Assembly (NCBI RefSeq): GCF_036248255.1 | Contig: NZ_CP109178.1 | Coordinates: forward strand, 9,270,095-9,334,094 | From: Streptomyces sp. NBC_01717 | GTDB lineage: Bacteria > Actinomycetota > Actinomycetes > Streptomycetales > Streptomycetaceae | Length of the DNA: 64,000 nucleotides | Direction: 5' to 3' | In this document: positions 56,776-64,000 of the stretch, piece by piece | How positions within the stretch are numbered: the first letter of the stretch is position 1 | How the letters are laid out: each line of letters starts with the position of its first letter | Program-made: the position numbers and the translations under genes | The notes under the pieces: generated by a model | Seen by the model: the letters and a program-made list of their open reading frames with translations, nothing else | Told to the model about the DNA's origin: nothing | Database searches by the model: none

Positions 56776-56961
56776 CGCTGGGCGGGACACTCCCGACCTC
56801 TTGGACCTCACACCGGCCGAGATTCGACGTCTGCTGGCAGTTGGACCCCGCCACGGTGCTCCGGAGCGCGACCACGCGATGACGTGGTCCCACTGGCGTC
56901 GCCGCCACCAAGCACGCGCCCGCCGCTGCCACCACGAATTAAGCCACTTGATCGAAGCATG
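56776..56961 (+). pseudogene. IS701-type transposase, 3' piece
   Basis: The frame reads DTPDLLDLTPAEIRRLLAVG and AMTWSHWRRRHQARARRCHH, ending ELSHLIEA with TGA at about 56959. This is the C-terminal tail of IS701-family transposases (WSxWRRRHQARAR). It continues the piece that stops at 53955, so the IS701 gene was split by the 2.8 kb of IS110-type DNA in between. Confidence 0.7.
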
Positions 56962-57077
56962 AGGCAGTCCGGGGGTCGTAGCTTCGTCACGCACCCGGAA
57001 GACTTCCGGAACACGAATTAAGCCACTTGATCGAAGCATGAGGCAGTCCGGGGGTCGTAGCTTCGTCACGCACCCGG
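56933..57077 (+). repeat. Direct duplication of 66 bp at the IS701 end
   Basis: The segment starting CACGAATTAAGCCACTTG at 56933-56998 is repeated without change at 57012-57077, separated by 13 bp (AAGACTTCCGGAA). It spans the last transposase codons and what should be the terminal sequence of the element. Confidence 0.9.
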
Positions 57078-57182
57078 CTGTAAGGGATCGGCCCGGCCCC
57101 AGGGTCCGGTGCGGTCCATCAAATCTTCGCAGCGACCCGATATTTCGGGCAGATCTCTGCTGCACCCATGAAAGGCAAAACC

Positions 57183-57839
57183 ATGTTTAACCATGTCAAG
57201 GCTGCTCCGAGTCCGGATCTGCTGACTCCTGAGAACGCGGTGATGCTGTTCGTGGATCATCAGCCGCAGATGTTTTTCGGTGTGGGGAGTGGTGACCGTC
57301 AGTCGATCGTCAATGCCACTGTGGGTCTCGGTAAGACCGCCAGGGTTTTCAACGTGCCGACTGTTCTGACGACGGTTGCCGCGGAGTCGTTCTCCGGTCC
57401 GATCCTGCCGCAGCTCGCGGAGGTCTTCCCTGGGCAGGAGATCATTGACCGGACCACGATGAATGCCTGGGAAGACCAGGCTGTGGTCGATGCGATCAAG
57501 GCGACCGGCCGGAAGAAGATCATCCTCTCCGGTCTGTGGACCGAGGTCTGCCTGGTCCTGCCGGCGCTGTCCGCGCTTGGCCAGGGCTACGAGGTCTACG
57601 TCGTGACGGACGCTTCGGGCGGTGTCAGCCCTCAGGCTCACGAGCACGCCATTTTGCGTATGGTCCAGGCCGGCGCTGTGCCGGTCACCTGGATCCAGGT
57701 GCTGCTCGAGCTGCAGCGTGACTGGGCCCGCGGGGAGACGTACGTCCCCGTGACGGAACTCGTCAAGGAGCACGGCGGCGCTTACGGCCTCGGTGTTGTC
57801 TACGCCCAGTCCATCATCGGTGCCCACGCGGCGGGCTGA
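57183..57839 (+). CDS. Isochorismatase-family cysteine hydrolase
   Basis: Hydrolase of 218 residues from ATG 57183 (MFNHVKAAPSP), preceded by AAAGG; an upstream ATG at 57168 is in frame. The catalytic triad of the family is visible: Asp25 (LFVDHQPQ), Lys (GRKKIIL, 111 or 112) and Cys123 (LWTEVCLVLPAL), with the cis-peptide region before it. It is closest to YcaC-type hydrolases of unknown natural substrate rather than true isochorismatases. First gene of a co-directional group with the DUF1275, amidohydrolase and DoxX genes. Its last codons (GAHAAG) are the start of the tandem repeat array that follows. Confidence 0.88.
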   Translation: MFNHVKAAPSPDLLTPENAVMLFVDHQPQMFFGVGSGDRQSIVNATVGLGKTARVFNVPTVLTTVAAESFSGPILPQLAEVFPGQEIIDRTTMNAWEDQAVVDAIKATGRKKIILSGLWTEVCLVLPALSALGQGYEVYVVTDASGGVSPQAHEHAILRMVQAGAVPVTWIQVLLELQRDWARGETYVPVTELVKEHGGAYGLGVVYAQSIIGAHAAG

Positions 57840-58416
57840 CCCTGCTGCCGGACATCGGGCCCCGCAGACTACCGGGGACGGTTGAGGAGGGACGCCTCAC
57901 TGTCCCCGGTACACGAGGCAACCGGCGCAGCACCAGTCGGCCGTCGGTGCCCACGCGGCGGGCTGACCCTGCCGCCGGACATCGGGCCCCGCAGACTACC
58001 GGGGACGGTTGAGGAGGGACGCCTCACTGTCCCCGGTACACGAGGCAACCGGCGCAGCACCAGTCGGCCGTCGGTGCCCACGCGGCGGGCTGACCTTGTC
58101 GTCGGACTGTTGGCCCCCCTGATCACCGGGGGCGGTGAGGAGAGGGACCCTCACTGTCCCCGGTGCACGAGGCAACCGGCGCAGCACCAATCGGCTGTCG
58201 GACCCACATGCGGGCTGACCTTGTCGTCGGTCTGTTGGCCCCCCGGATCACCGGGGTGGGTGAGGAGAGGGACCCCTGCCCGCCCCGGTACATGAGGCAA
58301 CCGGCGCAGCACCGATCGGCTATCGGTGCCCACATGCGGGCTGACCTTGTCGTCGGGCTGTTGGCCCCCCAGATCACCGGGGCGGGTGAGGAGAGGGACC
58401 TCCGCCCGCCCCGGTA
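57817..58416 (+). repeat. Tandem array of about five 126-bp hairpin-forming repeats
   Basis: The unit beginning GCGGGCTGAC starts at 57831, 57958, 58085, 58210 and 58336 (periods 127, 127, 125, 126); the last copy is cut at about 58416. Each copy holds a strong stem: 57871-57879 with 57902-57910, 57998-58006 with 58029-58037, 58124-58133 with 58156-58165, 58250-58260 with 58279-58289, and 58376-58386 with 58405-58415. Copies 1 and 2 use GGGGAC/GTCCCC; copy 5 uses GGGGCGGG/CCCGCCCC; copies 3 and 4 keep pairing through single G-T wobbles. The array begins inside the 3' end of the hydrolase gene and fills the gap to the next gene. Confidence 0.92.
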
Positions 58417-58431
58417 ACCAATCCGTGGCAC

Positions 58432-58458
58432 TCAGGCGAAAGCACCAATTTCGCCTGA
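58432..58458. promoter_or_regulatory. Inverted repeat upstream of the DUF1275 gene
   Basis: TCAGGCGAAA (58432-58441) and TTTCGCCTGA (58449-58458) form a perfect 10-bp inverted repeat with a 7-bp spacer, ending 28 bp before the GTG start. It is AT-richer in the centre than a terminator and looks like a repressor operator. The regulator is unknown. Confidence 0.55.
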
Positions 58459-58486
58459 TCCGTAATGCACTACGTCAGGAGGCGTT

Positions 58487-59188
58487 GTGATCGGCAGTTA
58501 CCCCGGGAGCCGCAGGGCGGCAGGTCCGCCGGTACGCATGGACATGCTCCCGGTGGCGCTCACGATGCTGACCTTCGTCACCGGTCTCATGGACGCGATC
58601 AGCTATCTGGGCATGGGACATGTCTTTACCGCGAACATGACCGGCAACGTGGCCATCCTCGGCTTCGCCGCGGCCGGCACGCCCGGGTTCTCCGTGCTCG
58701 CTTCCCTGGTGGCCCTGGCCGCGTTCCTGGCCGGAGCGGTCGGCGCGGGACGCCTCGCGCTCTTCTTCCGCAACCGTCGACGCGGCCGGTGGGTGCGTAC
58801 CGCTTTCGGTACGGAGGCGGTGCTGCTCGCCGCGGCCACCTCCGTCGCTTTCGCCGCTCCCGGCACCGCCATATACGTGCTGATCACGCTCACGGGGCTG
58901 GCGATGGGGCTGCGCAACGGCACGGTGCGCAGTCTCGCGGTGCGGGACATGACCACCACGGTGCTGACCCTGACGCTGACAGGTCTGGCCGCCGACTCCT
59001 CCCTTGCCGGCGGCTCGAACCCGGGTTTCGGGCGCCGCCTTGTCTCGGTCCTCACGCTGCTGGCCGGCGCCCTGCTCGGGGCCTGGCTGGTGCTGCACCA
59101 CGGGCTGGGCTGGCCGCTGCTCGCCGCCACTGCCGGGGCGACGGGAGCCGCGATCTTCGCGCGGCCGTCGGCCGTAGCCGGCGCCTGA
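58487..59188 (+). CDS. DUF1275 (YoaK-family) membrane protein
   Basis: Membrane protein of 233 residues. GTG 58487 follows AGGAGG (58477-58482) at short spacing; ATG 58538 (MDMLPVALTML) is an alternative that starts right at the first helix. Family marks are LTFVTGLMDAISYLGMGHVF and TANMTGNVAILG in the first helices and LAMGLRNGTVRSLAVRDMTT in the centre. About six membrane helices are predicted. DUF1275 proteins have no established function; transport is often assumed. It is the second gene of the group starting at 57183 and likely transcribed with the amidohydrolase 39 bp downstream. Confidence 0.88.
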   Translation: MIGSYPGSRRAAGPPVRMDMLPVALTMLTFVTGLMDAISYLGMGHVFTANMTGNVAILGFAAAGTPGFSVLASLVALAAFLAGAVGAGRLALFFRNRRRGRWVRTAFGTEAVLLAAATSVAFAAPGTAIYVLITLTGLAMGLRNGTVRSLAVRDMTTTVLTLTLTGLAADSSLAGGSNPGFGRRLVSVLTLLAGALLGAWLVLHHGLGWPLLAATAGATGAAIFARPSAVAGA

Positions 59189-59227
59189 CAGCACGCCATA
59201 CCCCAACAATCTTTGGAGTTTGACCAC

Positions 59228-61126
59228 ATGCCTACGATGCCTGTCGGCGGGATTGTTCCCGCCGCCGAACACGCCCCGAACCATGTCGTCGCCGACGTGG
59301 TGGTGCGCAACGCCAAGCTCTACACCGGTGATCCGCGCCGCCCGCAGGCCAGCGCGGTGGCCATCAAGGACGGGCGGGTCGTGGTGGTCGGCGACGACAC
59401 CGATGTCGTGCCCACGGTCGGCGCGCAGACCCGAGTGGTGGACGCGCTGGGCCGCCGGGTGATTCCGGGTCTGAACGACTCCCACCTGCACGTCATCCGT
59501 GGCGGACTGAACTACGTGCTCGAGCTGCGCTGGGACGGGGTCCCGACGCTGCGACAGGGCCTGGCGATGCTGCGTGAGCAGGCCGCCCGTACCCCCAAGG
59601 GCCAGTGGGTGCGTGTGGTCGGCGGTTTCTCGGCGGATCAGTTCGCCGAGAAGCGGCTGCCCACCGTTTCGGAGCTCAATGCCGCCGCTCCGGACACTCC
59701 GGTGTTCGTGCTGAACCTTTACCAGTCGGCCATCATGAACCGGGCCGCGGTGCAGGCGGCCGGCTTCACCAAGGACACTCCCGACCCGCGCGGCGGGCAG
59801 ATCGTGCGCGGGAACGACGGTGAGCCCACCGGCATGCTGCTGGCTGCCCCCGGCGCCTTGATTCTCTACTCGACGCTGGCCAAGGCTCCCACCCTGCAGG
59901 GCGAGGACCTGAAGACGTCCACGCGCCACTACCTGCGCGAGCTCAACCGGTTCGGTCTGACCTCGGCGATCGATGCGGCGGGCGGGTTCCAGAACTTCCC
60001 CGACAACTACGGCACCGTCATCGACCTGGCCAAGGAAGGCCAGTTGTCGCTGCGGATCGCGTACCACCTCTTCCCGCAGACGGGCGGCCAGGAGATCGCC
60101 GACCTCAAGCGCTGGATCGAGACGGTCCGCCCCGGCGACGGCGACGAATGGCTGCGCCTGAACGGCGCGGGCGAGAATCTCACCTGGGCCGCTGCGGACT
60201 TCGAGAACTTCGCCGAGCCTCGCCCGCAACTGGGCGAGTACGAGGACGAGTTCGAGCAGGCCGTGCGCCTGCTCATGGAGAACGGCTGGGGCTTTAGGCT
60301 GCACGCCACCTACGACGAGACGATCCGCCGCGATCTGGCGGTCTTCGAGAAGCTCGCCTCCGATGGCCTGTTCCCGGCCGGCAACCGGTGGCTGTTCGAC
60401 CATGCCGAGACCGTCTCCCGCGACAGCCTGGACCGAATCGCCGCCCTCGGTGGCGCCCTGTCCGTGCAGAACCGGATGTCCTTCCAGGGTGAGGCGTTCG
60501 TCCGCCGCTACGGTGCGGGCGCGGCGGCCGAGGCCCCGCCGATCCGTGCGATGCTCGACCGTGGCCTGACCGTCGGGGCAGGCACCGACGCCACCCGCGT
60601 GTCCTCCTACAACCCGTGGGTGGCCCTGCACTGGCTTGTTTCCGGTCGCACCGTGGGCGATCTGGCGATCTACCCGCCCGAGAACCGGGTCAGCCGCGAA
60701 ACCGCACTGGCCATGTATACCCAGGCCGGTGCCAGTCTGACCGGCGAGGAAGACGTCAAGGGCATCCTCGCCCCCGGCTACTACGGGGACCTGGCGATCC
60801 TGTCGGACGACTTCCTCTCCGTTCCCGAGCAGGACATCCCGCACATCGAGTCGCTGCTGACCGTCGTCGGTGGCCGGATCGTCTACGCCGCCGGCGCATA
60901 CGAGGGCCTGGATGAGCCCATCGGGTCGGTCAGCCCGCTGTGGAGCCCGGTCGCGCACTTCGGCGGCTACCAGGCCACCGTCAAGCCCAGCATCTCCGGC
61001 GCCCGCCAGGCCGACCTGCTCGGCCAGGCCGTCGCCGAATCCGAGCAGCACCGTCAGTGGCGCGCCGCACGCGGATACGTGCCCGAGACGGCGCCGGAGA
61101 TATTCGACGCCTGCTTCGTGCTCTGA
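59228..61126 (+). CDS. YtcJ-like amidohydrolase
   Basis: Metal-dependent amidohydrolase of 632 residues. ATG 59228 follows TTGGAG. The HxH metal motif is His86 and His88 (LNDSHLHVI), preceded by the ALGRRVIPGLNDSH strand. Further metal or catalytic positions are visible in GFRLHATYDETI, LFDHAETV and VGAGTDATRVSSYNPW. The overall pattern is the YtcJ/TIM-barrel amidohydrolase 3 family, which hydrolyses cyclic amides, formamides or related C-N bonds. There is no signal peptide, so it acts in the cytoplasm. It sits between DUF1275 and DoxX genes in one direction. The substrate is unknown. Confidence 0.9.
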   Translation: MPTMPVGGIVPAAEHAPNHVVADVVVRNAKLYTGDPRRPQASAVAIKDGRVVVVGDDTDVVPTVGAQTRVVDALGRRVIPGLNDSHLHVIRGGLNYVLELRWDGVPTLRQGLAMLREQAARTPKGQWVRVVGGFSADQFAEKRLPTVSELNAAAPDTPVFVLNLYQSAIMNRAAVQAAGFTKDTPDPRGGQIVRGNDGEPTGMLLAAPGALILYSTLAKAPTLQGEDLKTSTRHYLRELNRFGLTSAIDAAGGFQNFPDNYGTVIDLAKEGQLSLRIAYHLFPQTGGQEIADLKRWIETVRPGDGDEWLRLNGAGENLTWAAADFENFAEPRPQLGEYEDEFEQAVRLLMENGWGFRLHATYDETIRRDLAVFEKLASDGLFPAGNRWLFDHAETVSRDSLDRIAALGGALSVQNRMSFQGEAFVRRYGAGAAAEAPPIRAMLDRGLTVGAGTDATRVSSYNPWVALHWLVSGRTVGDLAIYPPENRVSRETALAMYTQAGASLTGEEDVKGILAPGYYGDLAILSDDFLSVPEQDIPHIESLLTVVGGRIVYAAGAYEGLDEPIGSVSPLWSPVAHFGGYQATVKPSISGARQADLLGQAVAESEQHRQWRAARGYVPETAPEIFDACFVL

Positions 61127-61179
61127 CGGCATCAGATCAACCACTCGGCACACCACCAGGAAAAGTCAGGAACCGCGTA

Positions 61180-61692
61180 ATGGATGCAGGACTGCTCGTT
61201 CTCCGACTCGTGATCGGGCTGCTCATCGCAGGTCACGGCCTCCAGAAGGTGAGCTTCCGTCTCGGAGGCCACGGCATCGAGGGTGGCGCTGCCGAATTCC
61301 GCGCGGATGGGTTCCGCGGCGGCCGCCTCACGGCGGCCGCCGCGGGACTCGGGCAGATCGGATCGGGTCTGTTCCTGGCCGCTGGAGGGCTCACGCCGAT
61401 GGCGGCCGCCACCGCCATCGGCGTGATGACCGTGGCTATCACCGTCAAGCGGCGCAATGGTCTGTGGGTGCAGAACGACGGCTACGAGTACCCCCTCGTC
61501 CTGGTGGTCATCCCCGCCGTGCTGTCCCTCACCGGACCTGGCCGCTGGTCGGTCGACCACGCCCTCGGGATTGCTGACTGGCACCCCTGGTGGACCGCCG
61601 CTGCCGTCGTCCTGGGAGTGAGTGGCGGCCTGCTCACCCGGGCGCTCCTTGGATCACCGTCCACCAAGTGGCCGGTTTCCGCTAGCCGCTGA
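61180..61692 (+). CDS. DoxX-family membrane protein
   Basis: Membrane protein of 170 residues; ATG 61180 (MDAGLLVLRLVIGLLIAGHG) has AGGAA upstream. Four hydrophobic segments are seen (VLRLVIGLLIAGHG, AAAAGLGQIGSGLFLAAGGL, PMAAATAIGVMTVAITVK, YPLVLVVIPAVLSL), the usual DoxX layout, with an extra C-terminal helix (WWTAAAVVLGVSGGLLTRAL). DoxX-like proteins are quinone- or thiol-linked membrane proteins of varied role. It lies 53 bp after the amidohydrolase, probably in the same operon, and is the last gene of that set. Confidence 0.85.
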   Translation: MDAGLLVLRLVIGLLIAGHGLQKVSFRLGGHGIEGGAAEFRADGFRGGRLTAAAAGLGQIGSGLFLAAGGLTPMAAATAIGVMTVAITVKRRNGLWVQNDGYEYPLVLVVIPAVLSLTGPGRWSVDHALGIADWHPWWTAAAVVLGVSGGLLTRALLGSPSTKWPVSASR

Positions 61693-61862
61693 CACGGCGA
61701 GGCCAGTGTCACAAAGCGGAGCAACTTTGCCCGTCAGCGGGACGGCGCGACGATCCAACATCGTCCGTCGTCCCGGGCATCGTTCGAAGCGCGCAACATG
61801 AAAGGCCAAGCGGGGTACCAGGCGACTCCTCTCGAACCCGCACAGCAGTGGAGCTCGTGGCC

Positions 61863-62045
61863 TTACAGGTCGAACTCGATGTGTTCCAGGTCGGTGTACT
61901 CAACCAGGAGCCCGGCGGCACGGCGGCCGCCGTCCTTGAAGTACGTCTCTTGGAGTCCTTCGGCGGCGATCTCCTGCAGCTGCTGGTCGGGCGCGTGATC
62001 GCGGGCTTCGAAGAGGCGGGCGGCGTAGGTGGGCGGCACGGCAAC
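61863..62045 (-). pseudogene. Unrecognised C-terminal gene fragment
   Basis: On the minus strand a frame reads PPTYAARLFEARDHAPDQQL then ETYFKDGGRRAAGLLVEYTD and DLEHIEFDL with a stop at 61863. The composition is protein-like and the end is clean, but upstream sequence is noise. I do not recognise the family; probably a truncated hypothetical gene. Confidence 0.35.
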
Positions 62046-62159
62046 GCCTCCGCAGTCCACCGCCAGCTCATGGAGCGCGCAGAGGCCGAAGCCGGGAGCA
62101 TGCGCGCGCAAGCGTCCGGCACTGCCCAGCCTGTCCCACCGAACCTCGTGGCTGTTCCA

Positions 62160-62645
62160 GGTGGGGCAGCCCTGTCGCAGGTGCCGCTGCTGGATCCGGT
62201 CCCGTCTCTGTCGACGTTCCTGCGCACGCTGCGCCGGGACCTGACCGCAGGAGAGCGCGCCGGGCACACCACCGGACCAGAGGCAGCACGCGCCCACGAC
62301 GTGTTCGGCAAGCGGCCGGCGTCATGGCGTAACTACGCCTGGGAGAGCGACCACGTCCAGGCCCCGCTGCTGGTCGACGCCGACGGCGACCTGGTGCGCC
62401 CATGGATCACCTGGTTCATCGACACCGCCACCAAGGTCATCACCGGTACCGCTGCCACCCCGGGCCATCCCTCCCGCGCATCGGTACTGGCCGCCCTGCG
62501 CGCCGCCGTGGTACGTGACGATCCCTACGGCCCGGCCGGGGGAGTGCCGGAGCAGGTGAGGGCGACCAACGCTGATCCGCCCGATACTGCGGATCCGATC
62601 CTTACCGCACGCCTGCGGGCCACCCGTAAGACAACCACCAGCTGA
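62160..62645 (+). pseudogene. Mu/TniA-type transposase fragment
   Basis: The plus strand reads LSQVPLLDPVPSLSTFLRTL, ASWRNYAWESDHVQAPLLVD and RPWITWFIDTATKVITGTAA followed by SRASVLAALRAAVVRDDPYG. This matches the first part of the rve catalytic core of Mu/TniA/TnsB-like transposases (first Asp in SDHVQ, then WxxxxxD). After VPEQVR the expected RGKDFLS second-Asp region is replaced by an unrelated tail ending RATRKTTTS and TGA 62643. Both ends are therefore missing. It may be the trace of a Tn7/Tn5053-type transposon. Confidence 0.6.
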
Positions 62646-62680
62646 GGGCGTGGTCGGGGCGCAACGCTCCGGCCACGCCC
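62646..62680 (+). terminator. Stem-loop terminator after the TniA-like fragment
   Basis: GGGCGTGGTCGG (62646-62657) pairs with CCGGCCACGCCC (62669-62680), with one G-T wobble. It lies directly after the TGA of the fragment. Confidence 0.6.
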
Positions 62681-63278
62681 CATGAGTTGTGGCAGCGGTC
62701 GGGGCCCTGGGCCTTCGCGTGGGGTGGAGGAGCTGGCCTCGGCGCCGTTCGTGGTCAGGGGCACCCGCCGGGGGAGCGGGCCGCCTACGCGCTGGACCGG
62801 CAGGTCGGTGCCGGGCGGGGCTGAGTGTCAGTGCCCTCAGCTACGGTCGTGTCGTCCTCGCGTGGGGACTGGTCCGCTCTCGCCTGGCCTCCAACACCGG
62901 CCAGGCGAGAGCGGTCACGCTCGCTCCCCATCATTCTCGGCACGGGAGCGAGCCCTTCCGGATGGGAAGGCCGACACCGAAGGTGTCATGCGTCCATTGA
63001 CGGGGGTCTGCCGGGGGATTGCAAGGAAAACCCGGAACTTCTACCCGTAGGCGCTGCGGTTGCGCTTTCTCCGAACCGGATCGGTCATCTCCGTGCGCCC
63101 AGGGTGCGATCTGCGACTGTCATTGTTCCGTGATTCCGTGATCACGTGGCGTAACAACTCTCGTTCGGTTCAAGCTGGTTGCCCTTCCCCGGGGAGCGGA
63201 TTCGGCACCCGCGACCCGGGGAGCTCCACGGCTTCCGGATGGGCCATGGAGCACCAGGCCGACACCAAGGAGTTGCGC
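62681..63278. other. Gap with one strong terminator
   Basis: No recognised gene. Within it the stem at 62874-62914 is listed separately; the rest gives no hit to known families in any frame. Confidence 0.4.
62874..62914. terminator. Perfect 16-bp stem-loop
   Basis: CCGCTCTCGCCTGGCC (62874-62889) pairs perfectly with 62899-62914 across a 9-bp loop. No gene abuts it on either side, so its transcript is unknown. Confidence 0.65.
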
Positions 63279-63491
63279 ATGGGACTCAAGCAGATAGTGA
63301 TCATCACGGCGACGGTTCTCGCCTGGAGCCTCGTGATGACGGCGATGGGCCAGGCCGCCGCGATCGCCGCCCTGGCCCCCGTGCTCGGGCTCGTCGTGCA
63401 GCAGATCATTCGCGCCACCCGTGCCCAGGCCGGGCCGCCCTCGAAGAACGGCGTGGACGCGGTGCCCGACAAGGAGGGCAGCGCCCCGTGA
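63279..63491 (+). CDS. Small single-span membrane protein (70 aa)
   Basis: ATG 63279 (MGLKQIVIITATVLAWSLVM) follows AAGGAG. The first 45 residues form one or two hydrophobic segments, then a polar Lys/Asp tail. Its stop overlaps the start of the next gene (GTGA), so the two are translationally coupled. No family recognised. It may anchor or regulate the partner DNA-binding protein, which is only a guess. Confidence 0.55.
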   Translation: MGLKQIVIITATVLAWSLVMTAMGQAAAIAALAPVLGLVVQQIIRATRAQAGPPSKNGVDAVPDKEGSAP

Positions 63492-64000
63492 CGACCCCCA
63501 TCGAGCCGCCGGCACCTCCCGCCAAGCCGGCGCCCCTGCGGCCCGGGCGCAAACTCGGACCGATCGCCGACGGCGTGGGCAACATCCACCGCGCCTGGCT
63601 GGAGCAGCTGCGCTACAGCTACCTGACGAGCGGACTGACCCTCAGCGACCTCAGCACCAGGGTCCCGCTCGCCAAGTCGAAGCTCTCCGAGCTGCTACGA
63701 GGAACCGGGCTCTACCCGCGATGGGAGATCATCCTCAGCCTGGCCCTCCAGCTACAGATGCCCGGATGGCCCCTGTACCGGCTGTGGCGGCAGGCAGCGT
63801 TCGAGGCCCAGAAGTCGAGCGACTGGATTGAACGGTGCAGCGACAAGGCCTCGGTGACAACGTCTCAGGTGCCACCCCTGGACCACCGTGCGTTCCGCGA
63901 GATCGTGGACAACGACTACCTCTTCTACGCGCAGGTCTTCCTCGACGACGACCAGCGCGACACCGCCGTCTCCAACACCTTCGACATTCTCTGGCTGCGC
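63488..64000 (+). CDS. Helix-turn-helix regulator, cut by window end
   Basis: From GTG 63488 an open frame of 171 codons runs to the end of the window. After a Pro-rich start (TTPIEPPAPPAKPAPLRPGR), the segment LRYSYLTSGLTLSDLSTRVP then LAKSKLSELLRGTGLYPRWE has the spacing of a helix-turn-helix of the kind in small actinobacterial DNA-binding proteins. A second part (HRAFREIVDNDYLFYAQVFL, DDDQRDTAVSNTFDILW) resembles the start of an RNA-polymerase sigma-like region 2. Fusion of an N-terminal HTH to a sigma-like domain occurs in Streptomyces. Its 3' end lies outside, so the call is provisional. Confidence 0.55.
   Translation, partial: MTTPIEPPAPPAKPAPLRPGRKLGPIADGVGNIHRAWLEQLRYSYLTSGLTLSDLSTRVPLAKSKLSELLRGTGLYPRWEIILSLALQLQMPGWPLYRLWRQAAFEAQKSSDWIERCSDKASVTTSQVPPLDHRAFREIVDNDYLFYAQVFLDDDQRDTAVSNTFDILWLR

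Noticed and set aside
51945..58416. Tandem repeats considered as CRISPR arrays
   Set aside because: The 78-bp units have no variable spacers and are coding; the 126-bp units are contiguous repeats without spacer turnover, and no cas genes are in the window.
58475..61156. 893-codon minus-strand open frame over the DUF1275 and amidohydrolase genes
   Set aside because: It crosses two well-supported genes on the other strand and shows low-complexity Gly/Arg/Val composition.

Overview
The window is high-GC actinobacterial DNA and almost certainly comes from a Streptomyces chromosome arm or a close relative. It encodes SsgA/SsgB-type sporulation proteins found only in morphologically complex actinomycetes, a fragment of the telomere-associated protein Tap, long secreted proteases, an actinobacterial cydABCD operon, and many IS110, IS5, IS3, IS630, IS701 and IS1182 sequences. 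GTG/TTG starts and perfect GC-rich terminator stems fit as well. The number of broken genes and nested insertion sequences, plus the Tap remnant, suggests a subtelomeric or otherwise unstable accessory region.

Region by region: (1) 0.4-14.8 kb holds three paralogous secreted subtilisin-like S8 proteases of 1236-1271 residues, each followed by a perfect terminator stem. Between them lie a broken alpha/beta hydrolase gene and remains of IS1182- and IS5-type elements. (2) 15-17.8 kb is decayed: IS110, IS3 and IS630 remnants, one intact hypothetical gene, and frameshifted ltrA and OsmC-family pseudogenes. (3) 17.8-23.9 kb is an intact, translationally coupled cydA-cydB-cydD-cydC operon for cytochrome bd oxidase and its CydDC exporter. 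(4) 24.2-29 kb has an ECF sigma fragment, two alpha/beta hydrolases, an SsgA-like gene and a rearranged metallo-beta-lactamase-fold pseudogene. (5) 29.4-35.8 kb has two convergent secreted glycan-degrading enzymes that both carry a discoidin-type domain: a GH87-like beta-helix protein and a frameshifted GH71/99-like protein. Both families are linked to alpha-1,3-glucan or related glycans. (6) 36-40 kb has a complete IS5-family element and an intact IS110-family element with a structured 5' leader.

(7) 40-47.4 kb is a small defence or conflict patch: a SUKH-family protein, an antitoxin/PIN-toxin pair under a 20-bp palindrome, a truncated trypsin-STAND protein, a Tap fragment and a GmrSD-like DUF262 nuclease with a C-terminal RAMA-like domain. 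(8) 48.4-52.2 kb holds two small secreted proteins with near-identical leaders, flanking an SsgB-like gene and a FUSC-family membrane protein. One of them contains three identical 78-bp repeats. (9) 52.6-57.1 kb is a layered wreck: luciferase-like monooxygenase and FMN-reductase pseudogenes invaded by an IS701-type element, which is itself split by two IS110-type elements. (10) 57.2-61.7 kb is an intact co-directional set (isochorismatase-like hydrolase, DUF1275 protein, YtcJ-like amidohydrolase, DoxX protein). It is interrupted after its first gene by a tandem array of about five 126-bp repeats, each able to form a long hairpin whose arms change in a compensating way between copies. (11) 61.8-64 kb holds two gene fragments, two terminators, a small membrane protein and the start of a DNA-binding regulator that runs off the window.

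The strongest candidates for something undescribed are the covarying hairpin array at 57.8-58.4 kb, the repeat-expanded secreted protein with its co-regulated paralogue at 48.4-52.2 kb, and the structured leader of the IS110 element at 38.4-38.7 kb, which could be a bridge RNA. No tRNA, rRNA or CRISPR array was recognised by eye.
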